Assembly: GCA_027422505.1 (NCBI GenBank)
Contig: JAPQWV010000125.1
Coordinates: 1,426,001 to 1,490,000, forward strand
Source: Craterostigma plantagineum
Taxonomy: Eukaryota > Streptophyta > Magnoliopsida > Lamiales > Linderniaceae
Direction: 5' to 3'
DNA length: 64,000 nt
In this document: positions 44,001-58,600 of the stretch, piece by piece
Layout of the letters: every line of letters begins with the position of its first letter
Position numbering within the stretch: position 1 is the stretch's first letter
Notes under the pieces: model-generated
Database searches by the model: none
Told to the model about the DNA's origin: nothing
Seen by the model: the letters and a program-made list of their open reading frames with translations, nothing else
Program-made: the position numbers and the translations under genes

Positions 44001-45899
44001 TTGCACTGCACTACTATGTTAAACAAAGTCTAACCCTTTGTAATAAAGATGAATGTTAGATCCTTATTTTCATGACTATTGTAATGTTGAATCTTAAACG
44101 AATTTCAGATGCTTTCTGGAATTGATCTCATCATTGAAGTATGGTTGCGATAATAAGATGTCTCTATCTTCTTTTTTTCGTTCAGAATTATTCCATAATG
44201 TCATAGCATTCATAGCACTTCAATTATGTCCAAAATTAACATGGACTGGATAGAAATTAATTGATATATTGTAAATTTGTATTTCAACGCTTAGTTAAAA
44301 TACTAACTAATATAGGACACTAGTTAATAGCTAGTTAATTCCAACAGTATGTATATCTTAATACGTACATTAGGGTTTAGCTTCTTTCTTGTCAGCTTTG
44401 TAATAGAAAAAGTCTTTCAATGCTTTCCTAAAGCTAACTTAGCTGTTAGGTGAAGTGGAAGTTAACAAGCATCATCACTATACAGTCCACTTTTGTTTCC
44501 TCATGAATATATCATATTATTTATTAAAAACGACTGTACGAGAAATAACTAAGCAACTGAAAAGTTTCACTTTTTGATTTGATTCTAATATCCAAAATGG
44601 GAGATTAATTTCATTTACTTTCTCCGAACTTTACAGGTCCTCAAACTGTTAGATTAATATTTTTCATAAATATAATTGGAATCTACCCTTTTCCTCGACG
44701 ATAAGTTTGTTTAGCTCTATCCTTTCTTATCTTGAAATTATTATAATGTTTATACTCTTCCGATCTCTCGATCGGCATGGCCGCATGGTATAGGAACATG
44801 GCCTTTTTGATACATTGAAAGAGTTATATTAACATTTTACTAAATAAAGTCCACCATGGCAATATGTAATGTATTGCTAGAAACCAAAAAGTGCACCTTT
44901 AAAAGAGATGAAATAAAATAGAAGCCACGAAGTATTGGATTCGCATATTGGGCCGACTTGTCTTTTAACAACTTAAATCTAACATAATCAATTTAAACAT
45001 ACTCGTATTTTGTTATATAGTTTCATTGATAAAAATAAATTGTAAGAGGGGTATATCTTTAGTAATATTTAACAATTCACATGGAAGACAATTGTTTAGC
45101 AAGACAAGAAAAACAAATCCAATCCCAAAAAATAAAAAATAGAGTGCAAAGAATTAGATTCGAAATTTGAAGAAAAGAGAAACTAAATGACAAACGTTCT
45201 TAAATGGGAACATGATTTCGTATTTAGAAAATTTAATAATTCATATTAGAAATACCTATGCCATTTCTTCCCAACATCTATTTCAATAAAATCTATTACA
45301 TGATTTGCACGTAATGATTTGTATCAAATATAAAACTACGCATAAATACATATATCAAATGATTCAAATATATATCTTATATTATATAAAACGACTAGGG
45401 TGTCTAAAATATACCAATTTCGTCTGTCATTTTATTTGCAATTTAGTTTCTCTATTTGTAATTTAATTTATTTAATAAGTTATTATCTCACTTCTAAATT
45501 TTTTAGTTATTGTAGTTATACCCCAACACATTAGTTTTCACTTTTATATATATTTCAAACTATATTTCCTTTTTTAAATATTAAATATTACAGATATAAA
45601 AAATTGAAGTAACATAAATATAATTATATGTTTACGCACACGCATGGAGTGTGCGGAAAGTACAAGTATTCTATATAGACCCGAATCCAACAACACTATC
45701 CCCTTATTACCATCCAAATTTTCACAATAAAATCTAAACGATAATATCCCCCGAGTCTAAAACCCTCTATATATCGAACCCTTCTTTCGCATCCTCCCTC
45801 GCAAAAAAAAAAAAAAAACATCTCCATTTACATAATCCACTCCTGCCCTTCGAATCACTCAAACCCTCGAAAAAAAAAGATAAAAAAAAAGTGGCAGCA
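44001..45899. other. AT-rich intergenic region upstream of polygalacturonase
   Basis: About 1.9 kb with no supported gene. It holds the polygalacturonase promoter region and a Helitron-like hairpin at 45635-45655. From about 45765 it has CTCTATATATCG and CT/A-rich leader-like sequence before the fragment at 45900. Confidence 0.45.
45635..45667 (+). mobile_element. Helitron-like 3' hairpin with altered terminus
   Basis: CGCACAC and GTGTGCG form a perfect 7-bp stem around an intervening GCATGGA. The following bases are GAAAGTACAAGT where CTAGT would be expected, so the end is mutated or the call is wrong. Confidence 0.4.
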
Positions 45900-46021
45900 A
45901 TGGCGATAGCATTTTCGAAGAAACTCCATGGGTCGTTAAGAAACTGAGCTTACCATTATTCATTCCCGCCAAAATTCGTAAGCCCGTCGAAGAACGGCGA
46001 ATTCCTAACGGGTTACGTGAG
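45900..46021 (+). pseudogene. Possible truncated gene start, frameshifted
   Basis: ATG at 45900 follows a TATA-like CTCTATATATCG (about 45766) and a CT-rich leader, but its frame stops after 15 codons. One base off, a frame reads D-S-I-F-E-E-T-P-W-V-V-K-K-L then LPLFIPAKIRKPVEERR up to a GT donor at 46022, which looks like real protein. No downstream exon was found; repeats begin soon after. The family is not recognised. It may be a gene relic or a first exon with an indel. Confidence 0.35.
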
Positions 46022-46049
46022 GTAGGAGATTATCGAACTCATTTATACT

Positions 46050-46760
46050 AATGCCACGTTTGGATCCCAAATTTCGATTTGAAATCCGGACTTCCCCAAA
46101 ATATTCCGTTTGGCAATCGATCGGATTTGGATTATGAATCCAAATCCGAGGTTAAATCTAAACGTTGACAATTTGTCGGATTTGAAATTCTTATCAAATG
46201 GTGCATTTTTGAAATCCAAATTTGAGGCCTCGTAAATAGGAATAATAATAATGACAATAAATAATAATATAATAATATAAAACGAGGGGGTGAATGATAA
46301 GTCGAGCGACTCGCGAGCTCAATGAGCCAGCTCGAGCTCGTTACGGGCTCACGAATGAGCCGGCTCGAGCTCGACGAGCTCTTATCGAGTTCGAGCTCAC
46401 TCATGGGCGCTCGAAAGCTCGGAAGGTTTTTTATTTTTTTATTTTTTGAGCTCTTATCGAGTTCGAGCTCACTCGTGGGCGCTCGAAAGTTCGGAAGGTT
46501 TTTTTATTTTTTGAGCTCTTATCGAGTTCGGCTCACTCGTGGGCGCTCGAAAGCTCCTAAGGTTTTTTTATTTTTTTTATTTTTATTCTATTTTTGTTTT
46601 AATGTTTTAAGAAAAAGTTAGAACTCAAGTTCGACGAGCTTCTCGAGCTCGAACTTTATTTTGAAATCTTTGCCAAACAATGGATTTAAATTTGAAATTA
46701 AGATTCGTAATTTCAAATCACGCGGTTTCGTTCAAATACGCCAATCAAAACGCAACCTAA
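46050..46760. repeat. Repeat-rich block with GAGCTC/CTCGAG palindromes and a three-copy tandem repeat
   Basis: GAGCTCTTATCGAG begins at 46376, 46448 and 46513, giving units of 72 and 65 bp that each end in a T-rich tract. The preceding 100 bp is a dense mix of AGCTCGAGCT-type palindromes. Outer flanks (CGTTTGGATCCCAAATTTCG at about 46064, and a diverged inverse near 46720-46760) suggest a non-autonomous DNA transposon, but its ends are not firm. Confidence 0.55.
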
Positions 46761-47012
46761 ATGTATTTCACGACGAAAGAAATAAGACCCTACGGATACT
46801 AAGGTTTCTGGGATTGCATGGAATGACTCTTGAGTTGGAAATGGCAAATGAAGTTTCTATTTATAGATGAAGAGTTAAATCTAATCATCGTAGGCCATAA
46901 TAATATTTCAACCTATTCGATTCATCTTTTTGGCCTATGAATATATTTCTTTCATAAGAGTTAATAACAAAAAAATAAAATCTAATCAACACATTATTTC
47001 CAACACCGTTAT

Positions 47013-49029
47013 CTAAAAATCACCCTCGCCGTCGCTTATCTGCGTAGCGATCGAATCGATGGGCAACGACCCCATAGGAATCGACGACTCCGCCCCTTCA
47101 GAATCGCCGTAGAATTCGTCGTCGTAGGGTTCATCTTCCGAGAAATCGTCGCCCTTTTTGTCATTAGGGTATATAACAGCAGGGAAAGAGTGCTCCATAG
47201 CCTGAGCTTTAGCATCGAACGCCTCGACTTTGGACAAAAGCTCGTCGGGCGAGAGCTCAAATTCGTCCAAGATCGAAGCTTTGCCCGACTCGATCGCCCG
47301 ACGCCACAACGACGCCATTTTCGACCCCATCTTCGACGTTTTCGAATCTGATATTTTTTTATTTCATTACGGAAAATCGCGTGCTGTTAGAACGCAAAAG
47401 AAAGAAAGAAGGAAAAAATCATTAAGCAATACCATCGCCAGAAGAAGGAGGCTTCAGCGTCGGAGTTTCGCCGTCGAACATAGATTCCCAATTTGCGCCC
47501 CTCCACATCAATATTTGCTCGTCGTCGAACGATAGCAATACGCAAGGCACCAATTCCTAGCAGAAAAAAAAAAACGACTGCTTAAATACGGGCGAAAATC
47601 TAAGACGGCAATTTGCAGATTGTAAGAAAACAGACTTTTAGCTTAGCTCCGAGCTTCTTATAGTCGCTGGCGTGCATTCCTCTGCAGTCGATTTTCACCA
47701 ATACAGAGCCTTCGAACGCGCACCTCACGTCCCTCACAAGGTTATTATACACTCCATTTTTCGCTGTTCGACGTTGAAGGCAAGAGAAATCAGATTAACG
47801 AGGAACAAAGAACAATCATTCCAAGTTCACAAAAATGAGCGCCAGCCCATGAAAAATTACCCAGTTTGCAGATCGGTTGAAGGTTCTTCCCCTTCTTTCG
47901 AAGCTCATCAGCTTCTTCTTTGGTCAACCCTTCGGGCGCATCTTGTATCAGCTTAGGGTAGACGGGCGCGGCGGGTTTCCAAAGCATCACGGGGAGCTGA
48001 GGGCGTCTGCTATGATCGTAATTTCTGCCGCGAAATAGATAGAGGACTCCTCCCACCCTATGAATGATTTTCCCGCCCGTCTTTTCCTGCCGAAAGAAGA
48101 AAAAATTCGATCTTGGTCGCTTAAGAAGAACGAAATATCGCAGGAAAAAATTGCGCAATTGCCAGGAAAAGTACCTCAAGGCACCAGCAAAGGTTGTTCA
48201 TATCGACGGTTGGGACGCCCAAGCAGCGAACTTTACACACGGGCTGTCTCCTCCAATGTGTATGTATCAATTCCAACATGTGAGTCAATCCATCTCTTCC
48301 TAAGAGATCAGATTCAATTCTTTATTCAATCGAAAGCCACAATGAAGAATTTCATTACAAAGAACGAAAGGAGTAAGGGAGCCCACCTAAATTCACCTGC
48401 CTATTGCTCCTCACGCACCTATTCAGCAATTCCTTGACCTCCCACTTCATCAATGGCTCGCCTAAAACCTCCTCCCTAGGCCTCACTTCGTTCTTTCTCA
48501 TCAGCTCATACCCTTTCAACATTTCGTACCTCTTCCCCTTTTGCTCGCCGTCGCTATCGTCGCCGTCGTCGACGCCCAACGGCTCGAAGAGCTTGATGTT
48601 TTTCTTGCTCTTCTTCATCGGAGCTTTCCCCGTCCACGGCCTCGGCATGCTCGCCGGCGCAAAGGGTAAGAAGGCGGGCTCTCTCAGCGCCAAAGGCGCC
48701 GCCTTTGGCGTCTCGGAGTAACTGTACATGAACTCAAATGGGGCGTTGGGAAGCTTGTAGGAAATGCCAGACGGGCCCACGACGACGGCCCGAGATGGGT
48801 CGTCGGGTATGGGTATTTGCTGACCCGGTTTGACGGGCTTGTGGTATTTGGAACGGCGGTGGTGGGTCTTGAACGCAGGGTTGGTATTGCGTGGGCTTTT
48901 CGGTGGGTATTTGGGGATCGGGATCGGTGGTTTCGGGGCGGAGGTGCTCGCCGGGTTAGGCGGCGGCGGCGGGGTGCTGGGGAGGTTGGAGAATAGATTC
49001 GGGTTTGTCAGCCCGGCGAAGATTGCCAT
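47013..49029 (-). CDS. CAF2: CRS2-associated factor, CAF2-like (CRM-domain chloroplast group II intron splicing factor)
   Basis: In plants CAF1 and CAF2 bind the peptidyl-tRNA-hydrolase-like protein CRS2 and splice subgroup IIB introns in chloroplast RNA. Six exons: 49029-48387, 48299-48175, 48086-47861, 47763-47636, 47556-47433 and 47347-47013; 526 aa, frame kept. The N-terminus is rich in Pro/Ser/Lys/Arg, as in a plastid transit peptide. Two CRM domains span the middle: [26 protein letters not shown] and [20 protein letters not shown] for the first; [20 protein letters not shown], the GAKLK region and [14 protein letters not shown] for the second. The C-terminus is acidic and ends D-G-E-G-D-F. 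Remembered CAF2 shares the KSKKNI and [11 protein letters not shown] wording better than CAF1, so CAF2 is preferred. The gene is head to head with ARF1. Confidence 0.88.
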
Positions 49030-51361
<2,332 letters not shown>

Positions 51362-52187
51362 TGTGCTATATTTGGAGTTCTCTTTGAATGGAGGCAACCA
51401 AGCTTTTTATCTAGTCTTTATACCATATAATGGTATGCGTGAACCTTTGTTTTTCTATTAATGAAAGATTTGTTCTGATGATGCTTAGGAATTTTCCATA
51501 TGGCTTTATGACGACGACCAATGGTTTGTTGAATTGGCTGTGTATGTTATATTTTTCTGTTGGCTATTATTTTTTTTTATTTGCCTAACCCGACTCCTTG
51601 AAGTTCTATCTTAATCAATCTTTTCTTATTTTCATATATTTGCTCATCTCCTAAAAATATATTAAATTTTATTGTTACGGAACCACTAGCACTAGCACAT
51701 GGAGGTAAGAATTTAACAAAGCCCAAGTTTTATGCGGATTATCATCTGCGAATCTCGCTTGCGGCTTTGAATTTTGCCATAAGAATTTGCAAAGATCGTC
51801 CCATAACAAAAAAACTGATTCAAATTTCGCTTTAGATTGACCTCGATGTGATTCCTTTAAGAAAGTATGATTCAAATTCGTTTCACGCTTATTCGGACAA
51901 TATGTAATGTGGGAAAAAAAATATCATAAGACAAACATGCTGTCCATCCACAAAGAAAAATAAGAAATTTTGTTTTGGGCCTTTTGGCCCTAATAAAGTG
52001 GGCCTTTATATAGAGAAACTATCGGCCCAATCAGGTCTAATGCGGTTCTATTGAAAGAAAACAGAGTTATTGAACTCCCCGCACTGACACGTCATCTGTA
52101 TCTATTTTCCTTCATGCTTTAGATAGAGTCTCCCGAGTCAAAATCAGATCGATCGGAGAAAAAAAACCCTAAGCCTAAACCTCGGCA
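51362..52187. other. ARF1 3' UTR and PRP17 promoter region
   Basis: No coding segment. The left part is the ARF1 3' UTR. The right part should contain the PRP17 promoter and leader; a telo-box-like AAAACCCTAAGCCTAAACC stands near 52165-52182, just before the ATG at 52188. Confidence 0.5.
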
Positions 52188-54381
52188 ATGGATCTTCTCA
52201 AATCCTACCAAGACCATGACAACGTCGACGACCACCACGTGGACGACGCGTCGCCTGACTCTTCGCCGATCCGCACCCTCGCGCCCAAGTCTTCGGCGCC
52301 TAAAGTCGACGACACGATGCTCTCGCTAACCGTGACGGGCAAGGCCCATTCTCAGGCACAAAAGCCGATCGATCCTACCCAGCACGTCGTCCCCTTCAAC
52401 CCTACTTACGAGCAGCTGTGGGCGCCGATTGTCGGGCCCGCCCATCCCTACGCTAAGGATGGCCTCGCACAGGGCTTGCGCAATCACAAATTAGGGTTCG
52501 TCGAGGATGCCAATGTCAGCCCTTTTGCTTTTGACGAGCAGTACAACACTTTTTACAAGTATGGTTACGCGGCGGACCCCTCGACCAATACCTACGTAGG
52601 CGACGTGAAAGGTTTCGAGGAGAACGAGGGTGTTTCGGTGTACAATGTCCCGAAGCACGAGCAGAAGAGGAGGAAATTGGATAAGAAGAAGGAGAAGTTA
52701 GAGGAGGCGAATGGGGATGGTGAAGAAGAAAAGGATGGGGACGAAGTGGAAGATCCATCTACTGAGGCGTGGCTGATGAAAAATAAGATCAGTCCTTGGT
52801 CGGGGAAGAGGGACTGGGTACAGGGAGAGTTGACCGAGGAGCAGAAGAAGTATGCCGAAGCTCACGAGAAAAAGAAGGGCGAAAATGAACGAGAAAAGGG
52901 AGCCAAAGATTCCGGTCATGTGGATAAGAGCACCTTTCACGGGAAGGAGGAGAAGGATTATCAGGGAAGGTCATGGATTGCACCTCCCAAGGATAAAAAG
53001 GCAACGAACGATCATTGTTATATTCCGAAGAAGTTGATGCATACTTGGAGTGGGCACACAAAAGGTGTTTCGGCTATCAGATTTTTCCCAAAGTTTGGTC
53101 ACTTGATTTTATCAGCTGGAATGGATACGAAAGTGAAGATTTGGGACGTGCACAATACTGGGAAGTGCATGAGGACATATATGGGGCATACTAAGGCGGT
53201 GAGAGACGTGTGGTTTAGCAATGACGGGACAAAGTTTCTGAGCGCTGGGTACGATAAGCATATCAAGTATTGGGACACAGAAACAGGGCAGGTGATATCA
53301 ACGTTCACAACGGGGAAGATTCCATATGTCGTGAGGCTTAACCCAGACGAGGATAAGCAGAATATTCTGTTGGCAGGAACAAGTGATAAGAAAATCGTCC
53401 AATGGGATGTAAACACGGGACAAATCACACAGGAATATGATCAGCATTTAGGGGCTGTGAACACCATCACATTCGTGGATAACAATAGAAGGTTTGTGAC
53501 GTCAAGCGATGATAAATCCCTCCGTGTTTGGGAGTTTGGGATTCCAGTGGTCATCAAATACATTAGTGAGCCACACATGCATTCGATGCCTTCGATATCT
53601 GTACATCCGAATTCAAACTGGCTTGCGTGCCAGAGTTTGGATAATCAGATACTTATCTATGGCGCGAGGGAGAGGTTTCAGCTAAACAAGAAAAAGAGGT
53701 TTGCAGGGCACATTGTGGCCGGGTACGCTTGTCAGGTTAATTTTTCACCCGATGGGCGGTTTGTTTTGTCGGGAGATGGCGAAGGCAGATGCTGGTTTTG
53801 GGACTGGAAGAGTTGTAAGGTGTTTAGGACGATGAAGTGTCACGATGGAGTTTGCATTGGCGTTGAGTGGCATCCTTTGGAGCAGAGTAGGGTTGCAACT
53901 TGTGGTTGGGACGGGCTCATCAAATACTGGTACGAATCTTTCCGTTGGCTAAACGTTCATATTTTTATAGCAATTACGTTTGGTTTCTTTGAAAATTGAT
54001 ATTTCTTACTTTGGATAAGGATTTCTATCGCGGGTTGCCCTTTAGTGGGAATTACATTTTGTCCCCAACGAAATATACATTTAAATGCTAAAAGACTAGC
54101 TTCGGTCTCGACGTCTAACCTTGACATATTTAGTCTCTTGGCTTTGTTAGTGTATCTCGTTCTACTCCAAATATGGTGCTTAATAACACCAATATGATTA
54201 TTCAGCGCTATGAGTGGCATTTCTTAAAGCCTATAGGACACATTCTCTAATATATGATCTTTTAAGTAGGGTTACTCTGATGAAATTTTCATCTGTTTCA
54301 CTCTGTTTTGTCTGCATAATTTAGTGATATGACTTGGCGTAATTCTCACTCACAATGTGTTGGCCCGTGTGCAGGGATTAA
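52188..54381 (+). CDS. PRP17: Pre-mRNA-processing factor 17 (PRP17/CDC40), WD40 splicing factor
   Basis: Spliceosomal protein of the second catalytic step, nuclear. A large first exon 52188-53929 is followed by a 445-bp GT-AG intron. The 7-nt coding part of exon 2 (54375-54381) supplies G-GAT-TAA, so the protein ends in the conserved K-Y-W-D; total 582 aa, as in the family. Residues 1-280 are the charged N-terminal part with the PRP17 signature ([20 protein letters not shown]) and acidic/Lys-rich coiled regions. Residues about 285-582 form the seven-bladed WD40 propeller (for example [20 protein letters not shown] and [12 protein letters not shown]). The leader has a telo-box. It is convergent with the ALDH gene; about 375 bp separate the two stop codons. 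Confidence 0.95.
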
Positions 54382-54756
54382 ATCTACCTACCATTCCCAT
54401 TGACTTTTGTTGTGATGATGTCTTCATCATCGTGCTGCTAAAACCAGAAGAGAGAACAGTGGGGAGTCTTTATGTATGATTAAGAAACCCCAAGCGAATG
54501 AAATCAATGTATTATTAGACGACTGTGATTTTGTAGATCTTTGATTTCATCCCATGAGTTGCTACGATTACATCTTTCCCATCAGAGTTTCATCATACTT
54601 GTATTTCTCACTCCAATGTATTATTACCGTCTTCTTGTTTATTTGGCATCTGCTGCTCATCAGATTCAAGGGATCTTTCATCGTCATCGCCTTACAAGTG
54701 TACTTTTTTATTCTCACGAAAGTATAAAGAGAGCAGTCAGTCTTGAAAGGAAAAGC
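54382..54756. other. Convergent 3' UTR spacer between PRP17 and ALDH
   Basis: 375 bp between two stop codons facing each other. AATGAAATCAATG-type AT-rich words near 54498 could serve polyadenylation. The 3' UTRs of both genes may overlap. Confidence 0.45.
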
Positions 54757-55524
54757 TCAAAGCCACGCTGGATTCTTCAAAGAGGTAACAACAGCCTTCA
54801 CTTGGAGGTAATTGCTGAGGCTGTAAATGCCCTTCTCTCTCCCAATTCCGCTCATTTTATATCCGCCGAAGGGAATCGCTGCGTCGAACGTGTCGAAGCA
54901 GTTGATCCAAACCGTCCCGACCCTAAGGGCACGCATCAAAGTGTTTGCAGTGTCCAGGTTGTGTGTGAAGACTCCCGCCGCCAACCCAAAGTGGCTGTTG
55001 TTCGCCCTTCGAATCACTTCGTTGAGGTCCCTGATTTCGAAATCGTAATATAAAGAAAAAGTCGACATATAATATATACACGTATATTTGTGATGAAAGG
55101 TATAAAGAAAACTACGGTAAAACGTACTTGAACTTCAAGACGCTCTGCACGGGACCGAATATTTCGTCCTTTGCGATAAGCATATCGTCCTGGCCAAAAA
55201 AAAAATATGAAAGTTGACGTCGGTAATTTTGCATGGAGGCACCTCATTGTCGGGGGTGGAACCACATGAGGCCCGATGGGATCACTGGACGCCACTAGAT
55301 ATTTTTTTTTAATTAGTAATATAGTGACATTTTTAATAATGAGATTAAAATTGAAAAAAAAATACACTAAAAGGGACCCTCGTAAAAATATTTAAAAAAT
55401 ACCGGGTATGCAGTTCAATTAGACTGGTCACCACTAACTAAGATTTCTACCTCCGCCACGGCGTCATTGTCTTAGCAAGACAATGCGTACATTGGTTGTA
55501 TTTGTGTAATAATAATAATGATAC

Positions 55525-55609
<85 letters not shown>

Positions 55610-58600
55610 CCTGACGTTAGAGAAGACGGTCGGTTGCACGTAGTAGCCCTTTGGGCCGAGTCGATCGCCTCCGGTTTCGAGGGTGGCTCCAGATTCGACG
55701 CCCGACCTTATGTATCGAAGAATCTTCTCGTATTGTTCCGAATCAATCTAGTTTCGTCGACATTCGAAAATATGTATATAAGGTTGCAAATTGCATGAAT
55801 TTTTTCTGACTTTTTTCGTCGGTATGCTGCAATTCAAGGAAACTAACTTCCAAAATTAAAACAACTTAAAGGAGAGAATGCGTTCGAAACCTAATTTTTG
55901 CCCATGACTTCGACATGCTATCGATCCCCACATGCCAAATAATATAAGGATAAATTCCACGTTGCCAGCCTATGAGGTTCGCAATTTAAAAGACACTAAC
56001 TTTTGAAATTTGAAGCAATTTAAGGACAGAATTAGGTTTCCAATTTAAAGACACGTGTCCTTAAAGTTGCACGATTTTGAAAGTCTGTGTCCTTCAAGTT
56101 GATTGTCCTGAAAATTGCCACTACCCATAACTTACGGAACGAAAAAAAGTAGTTGACCATATGTACCTGAGGTCCTTGTTCTATACCAGGCCTGAACGGG
56201 TCACCAACAGAACGCTGCAACGCACGCGCCTTCGCCTTCTCCACGAACTCATCGTAGACCTTTTCGTGCACGAACGTCCTCGATCCAGCACAACAGCATT
56301 GTCCCTGCAAAATTTTTTCCGTCGAAAAACATAACCATGAAAAAAATATTTTCGCCAATTGATCGAAGTAAGCTACGAATGAGTTAGGCAAAAGCGGAAA
56401 GGTCCCTCTAACCAACCTGGTTGAAAAACAGAGCAAAGTGCGCCAACTCCACGGCTTGGTCCACGTCAGCGTCCTCGCAAACGATAAAAGGCGATTTCCC
56501 TCCGAGCTCGAGCGTAACCGACTTGAGATTGCTCTTCGCCGCCGATTCGAGAACGATTTTGCCCGTCTCCGTCGACCCCGTGAAAGCAATCTGAGAAAAA
56601 AAAAAAAGAAAGAAAAATATCATAAAAAAAAAGTAGCGGTATAAGATGCCTTAAAAACAAAACTTATTACACCATAGCCGTACCTTATCCACATCCATGT
56701 GGCTACAAAGAGCAGCACCGGCCGTGGGCCCATATCCAGAAATTACATTAAGCACTCCTTCGGGGAGACCAGCCTATCATAGTATATCGACGTAAAGGGT
56801 GTGTTTGGCTCAAGGAATTTAGTGGAAAAGAAAAGAAATTAAAAAGGAAAATCATTTTTTGTGTTTGGTTGACTAGAAAAATAGATGAACAAAAGAAAAG
56901 AAAAGAAAAACTTAAGTTACGCTTAGAGCATAAACCATGGAAAATCAATTTCTCTATAGTTTTCTTTACCCCACCGCTTTCCACGATCCAGACGAAGCCT
57001 AAGGGTGTGTTTGGTTAACACTGTGTTTGGTTTAAGGAAATTATGGTGGAAAAGAAAACGAGGGAGAAAATGATTTCCGTAAGTTTTTCTTGCGTTTTCC
57101 GCACCATTTGGTGAGGAAATTAGTTCACCTTAGTTTCAAGTAAAAAATAAACCAAATTTCTTTTCTTTTCTTTTCTTTACGTATTTCTCCAATCAACCAA
57201 ACACGAAAATAATTTTCCATTTCCTTTTCATTTTCTTTTCCCTACTACTTCCCATGAACCAAACACACCATAAAAGAATTTGTGAGGAAAGAAAACGAAA
57301 CGCAAATGAAAACTAATTTTGGTGTTGGTTGATTAGAGAAATTGATGAGGAAAAGAAAAAGAAAACTTAACCTAACTTTCACGGAAAAACCATGGAAAAA
57401 TCAATTTCTGGTGAAGAAACAGAAAGAAAAACTAGTGGAACTCGTTTCCTTGAACCCAAAACAGAGTAAATATTCTATGGGAAGGAGTTTGTACGTCGAC
57501 GAGCCAAAGAAAAAGAAGCGTAAATTTTTTAAGAAGCATTACTACCTCGTGAAACAACTTCGACACTAAGAGCGCGGTGAGCGGCGTTTGCTCGGCCGTC
57601 TTAAGAACGACCGAGTTCCCACACGCGAGCGCGGGACCCACTTTCCAAGCAAACATCAGAAGCGGGAAGTTCCACGGTATGATCTGACCCGCCACGCCGA
57701 TCGGCTCGTGGAGGGTCTGAACGTGGTGGGGCCCGTCGGCTTGGATGGTTAGCCCGTGGATCTTATCGGCCCAACCTAGCAAAAAACGGTTAGGCGCATG
57801 GCAAACTCGTAAAAAAATTTAATCTTTATGTAAACAACTTCGTTGCGATATCATATCATTTACCAGCGTAGTAGCGAAATAGTCGGACGAACATAGGTAT
57901 TTCTATCTGGGCGGACTGTTCGTACGGTTTTCCGTTGTCCCAAGTTTCGAGCGCCGCGATTTCGTCGTTGTGCTTCTCAACTAAGTCGGCGAACTTCAGC
58001 ATTATCTTACACCTCTCCTATATCCAGACAGTAAGCCAGAGAGAGAGAGAGAGAGAGAGAGATGCAAGAAAGAAAGAAATGGTTAGTACATAAGCAGTCA
58101 TTTTGGGCCACGGCCCTTCGTCGAAAGCCTTGCGAGCAGCAGAAACCGCTCGATTGACATCTTCGGCGTCTCCTTCGGAAACGTGCGCTATCACTTCTCC
58201 CGTCCTCGGGTCGAGGGAAGGAAAGGTTTTCCCTGAATCGAATTTATTTTATAAATCAAGTCGATCTTTTTGAGATTAGAGGAGCGAGATAATGAAGCAA
58301 TGTTGTTATAATAAAGAATTCATGTAAGGGGAAAAAGAGAGAAAGACACAGAACGAAGCTCACTCGCCTGAAGCTGCATCTACGAATTGTCCGTTTATGA
58401 GGAGTTTTGTGTATTCGACGTTGACGTGCGGTTTAATGGGATCCTCGAGAGCGTTCGCCGTGCTGTAGCGGTGGATTACTCCTCTGAGACGGGATTGTTT
58501 TCCTACACGTAAGAAAGTAATCGTGGTTAAAAATCGGAGGTTAGATAGAAGATTTAACAACCTTATTGAGCTATATCATCTAAGATGAAGAACTCAGATT

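Noticed and set aside
43935..44006. Upstream in-frame ATG of the polygalacturonase at 44006
   Set aside because: It lies upstream of the TATA box and would bury the signal peptide.
53930..53999. Extension of PRP17 past the GTACGA site to a stop at 53999
   Set aside because: The residues after K-Y-W are unrelated to the family. Splicing at 53929 to 54375 gives the conserved K-Y-W-D ending.
54541..55053. 170-codon plus-strand frame
   Set aside because: Mostly antisense to ALDH exon 11 and the convergent 3' UTR; no family resemblance.
58362..58367. GT donor (GTGAGC) for ALDH exon 2
   Set aside because: Using it shifts the frame of exon 3 and loses K-T-F-P-S-L-D-P. The GC donor four bases upstream keeps it.
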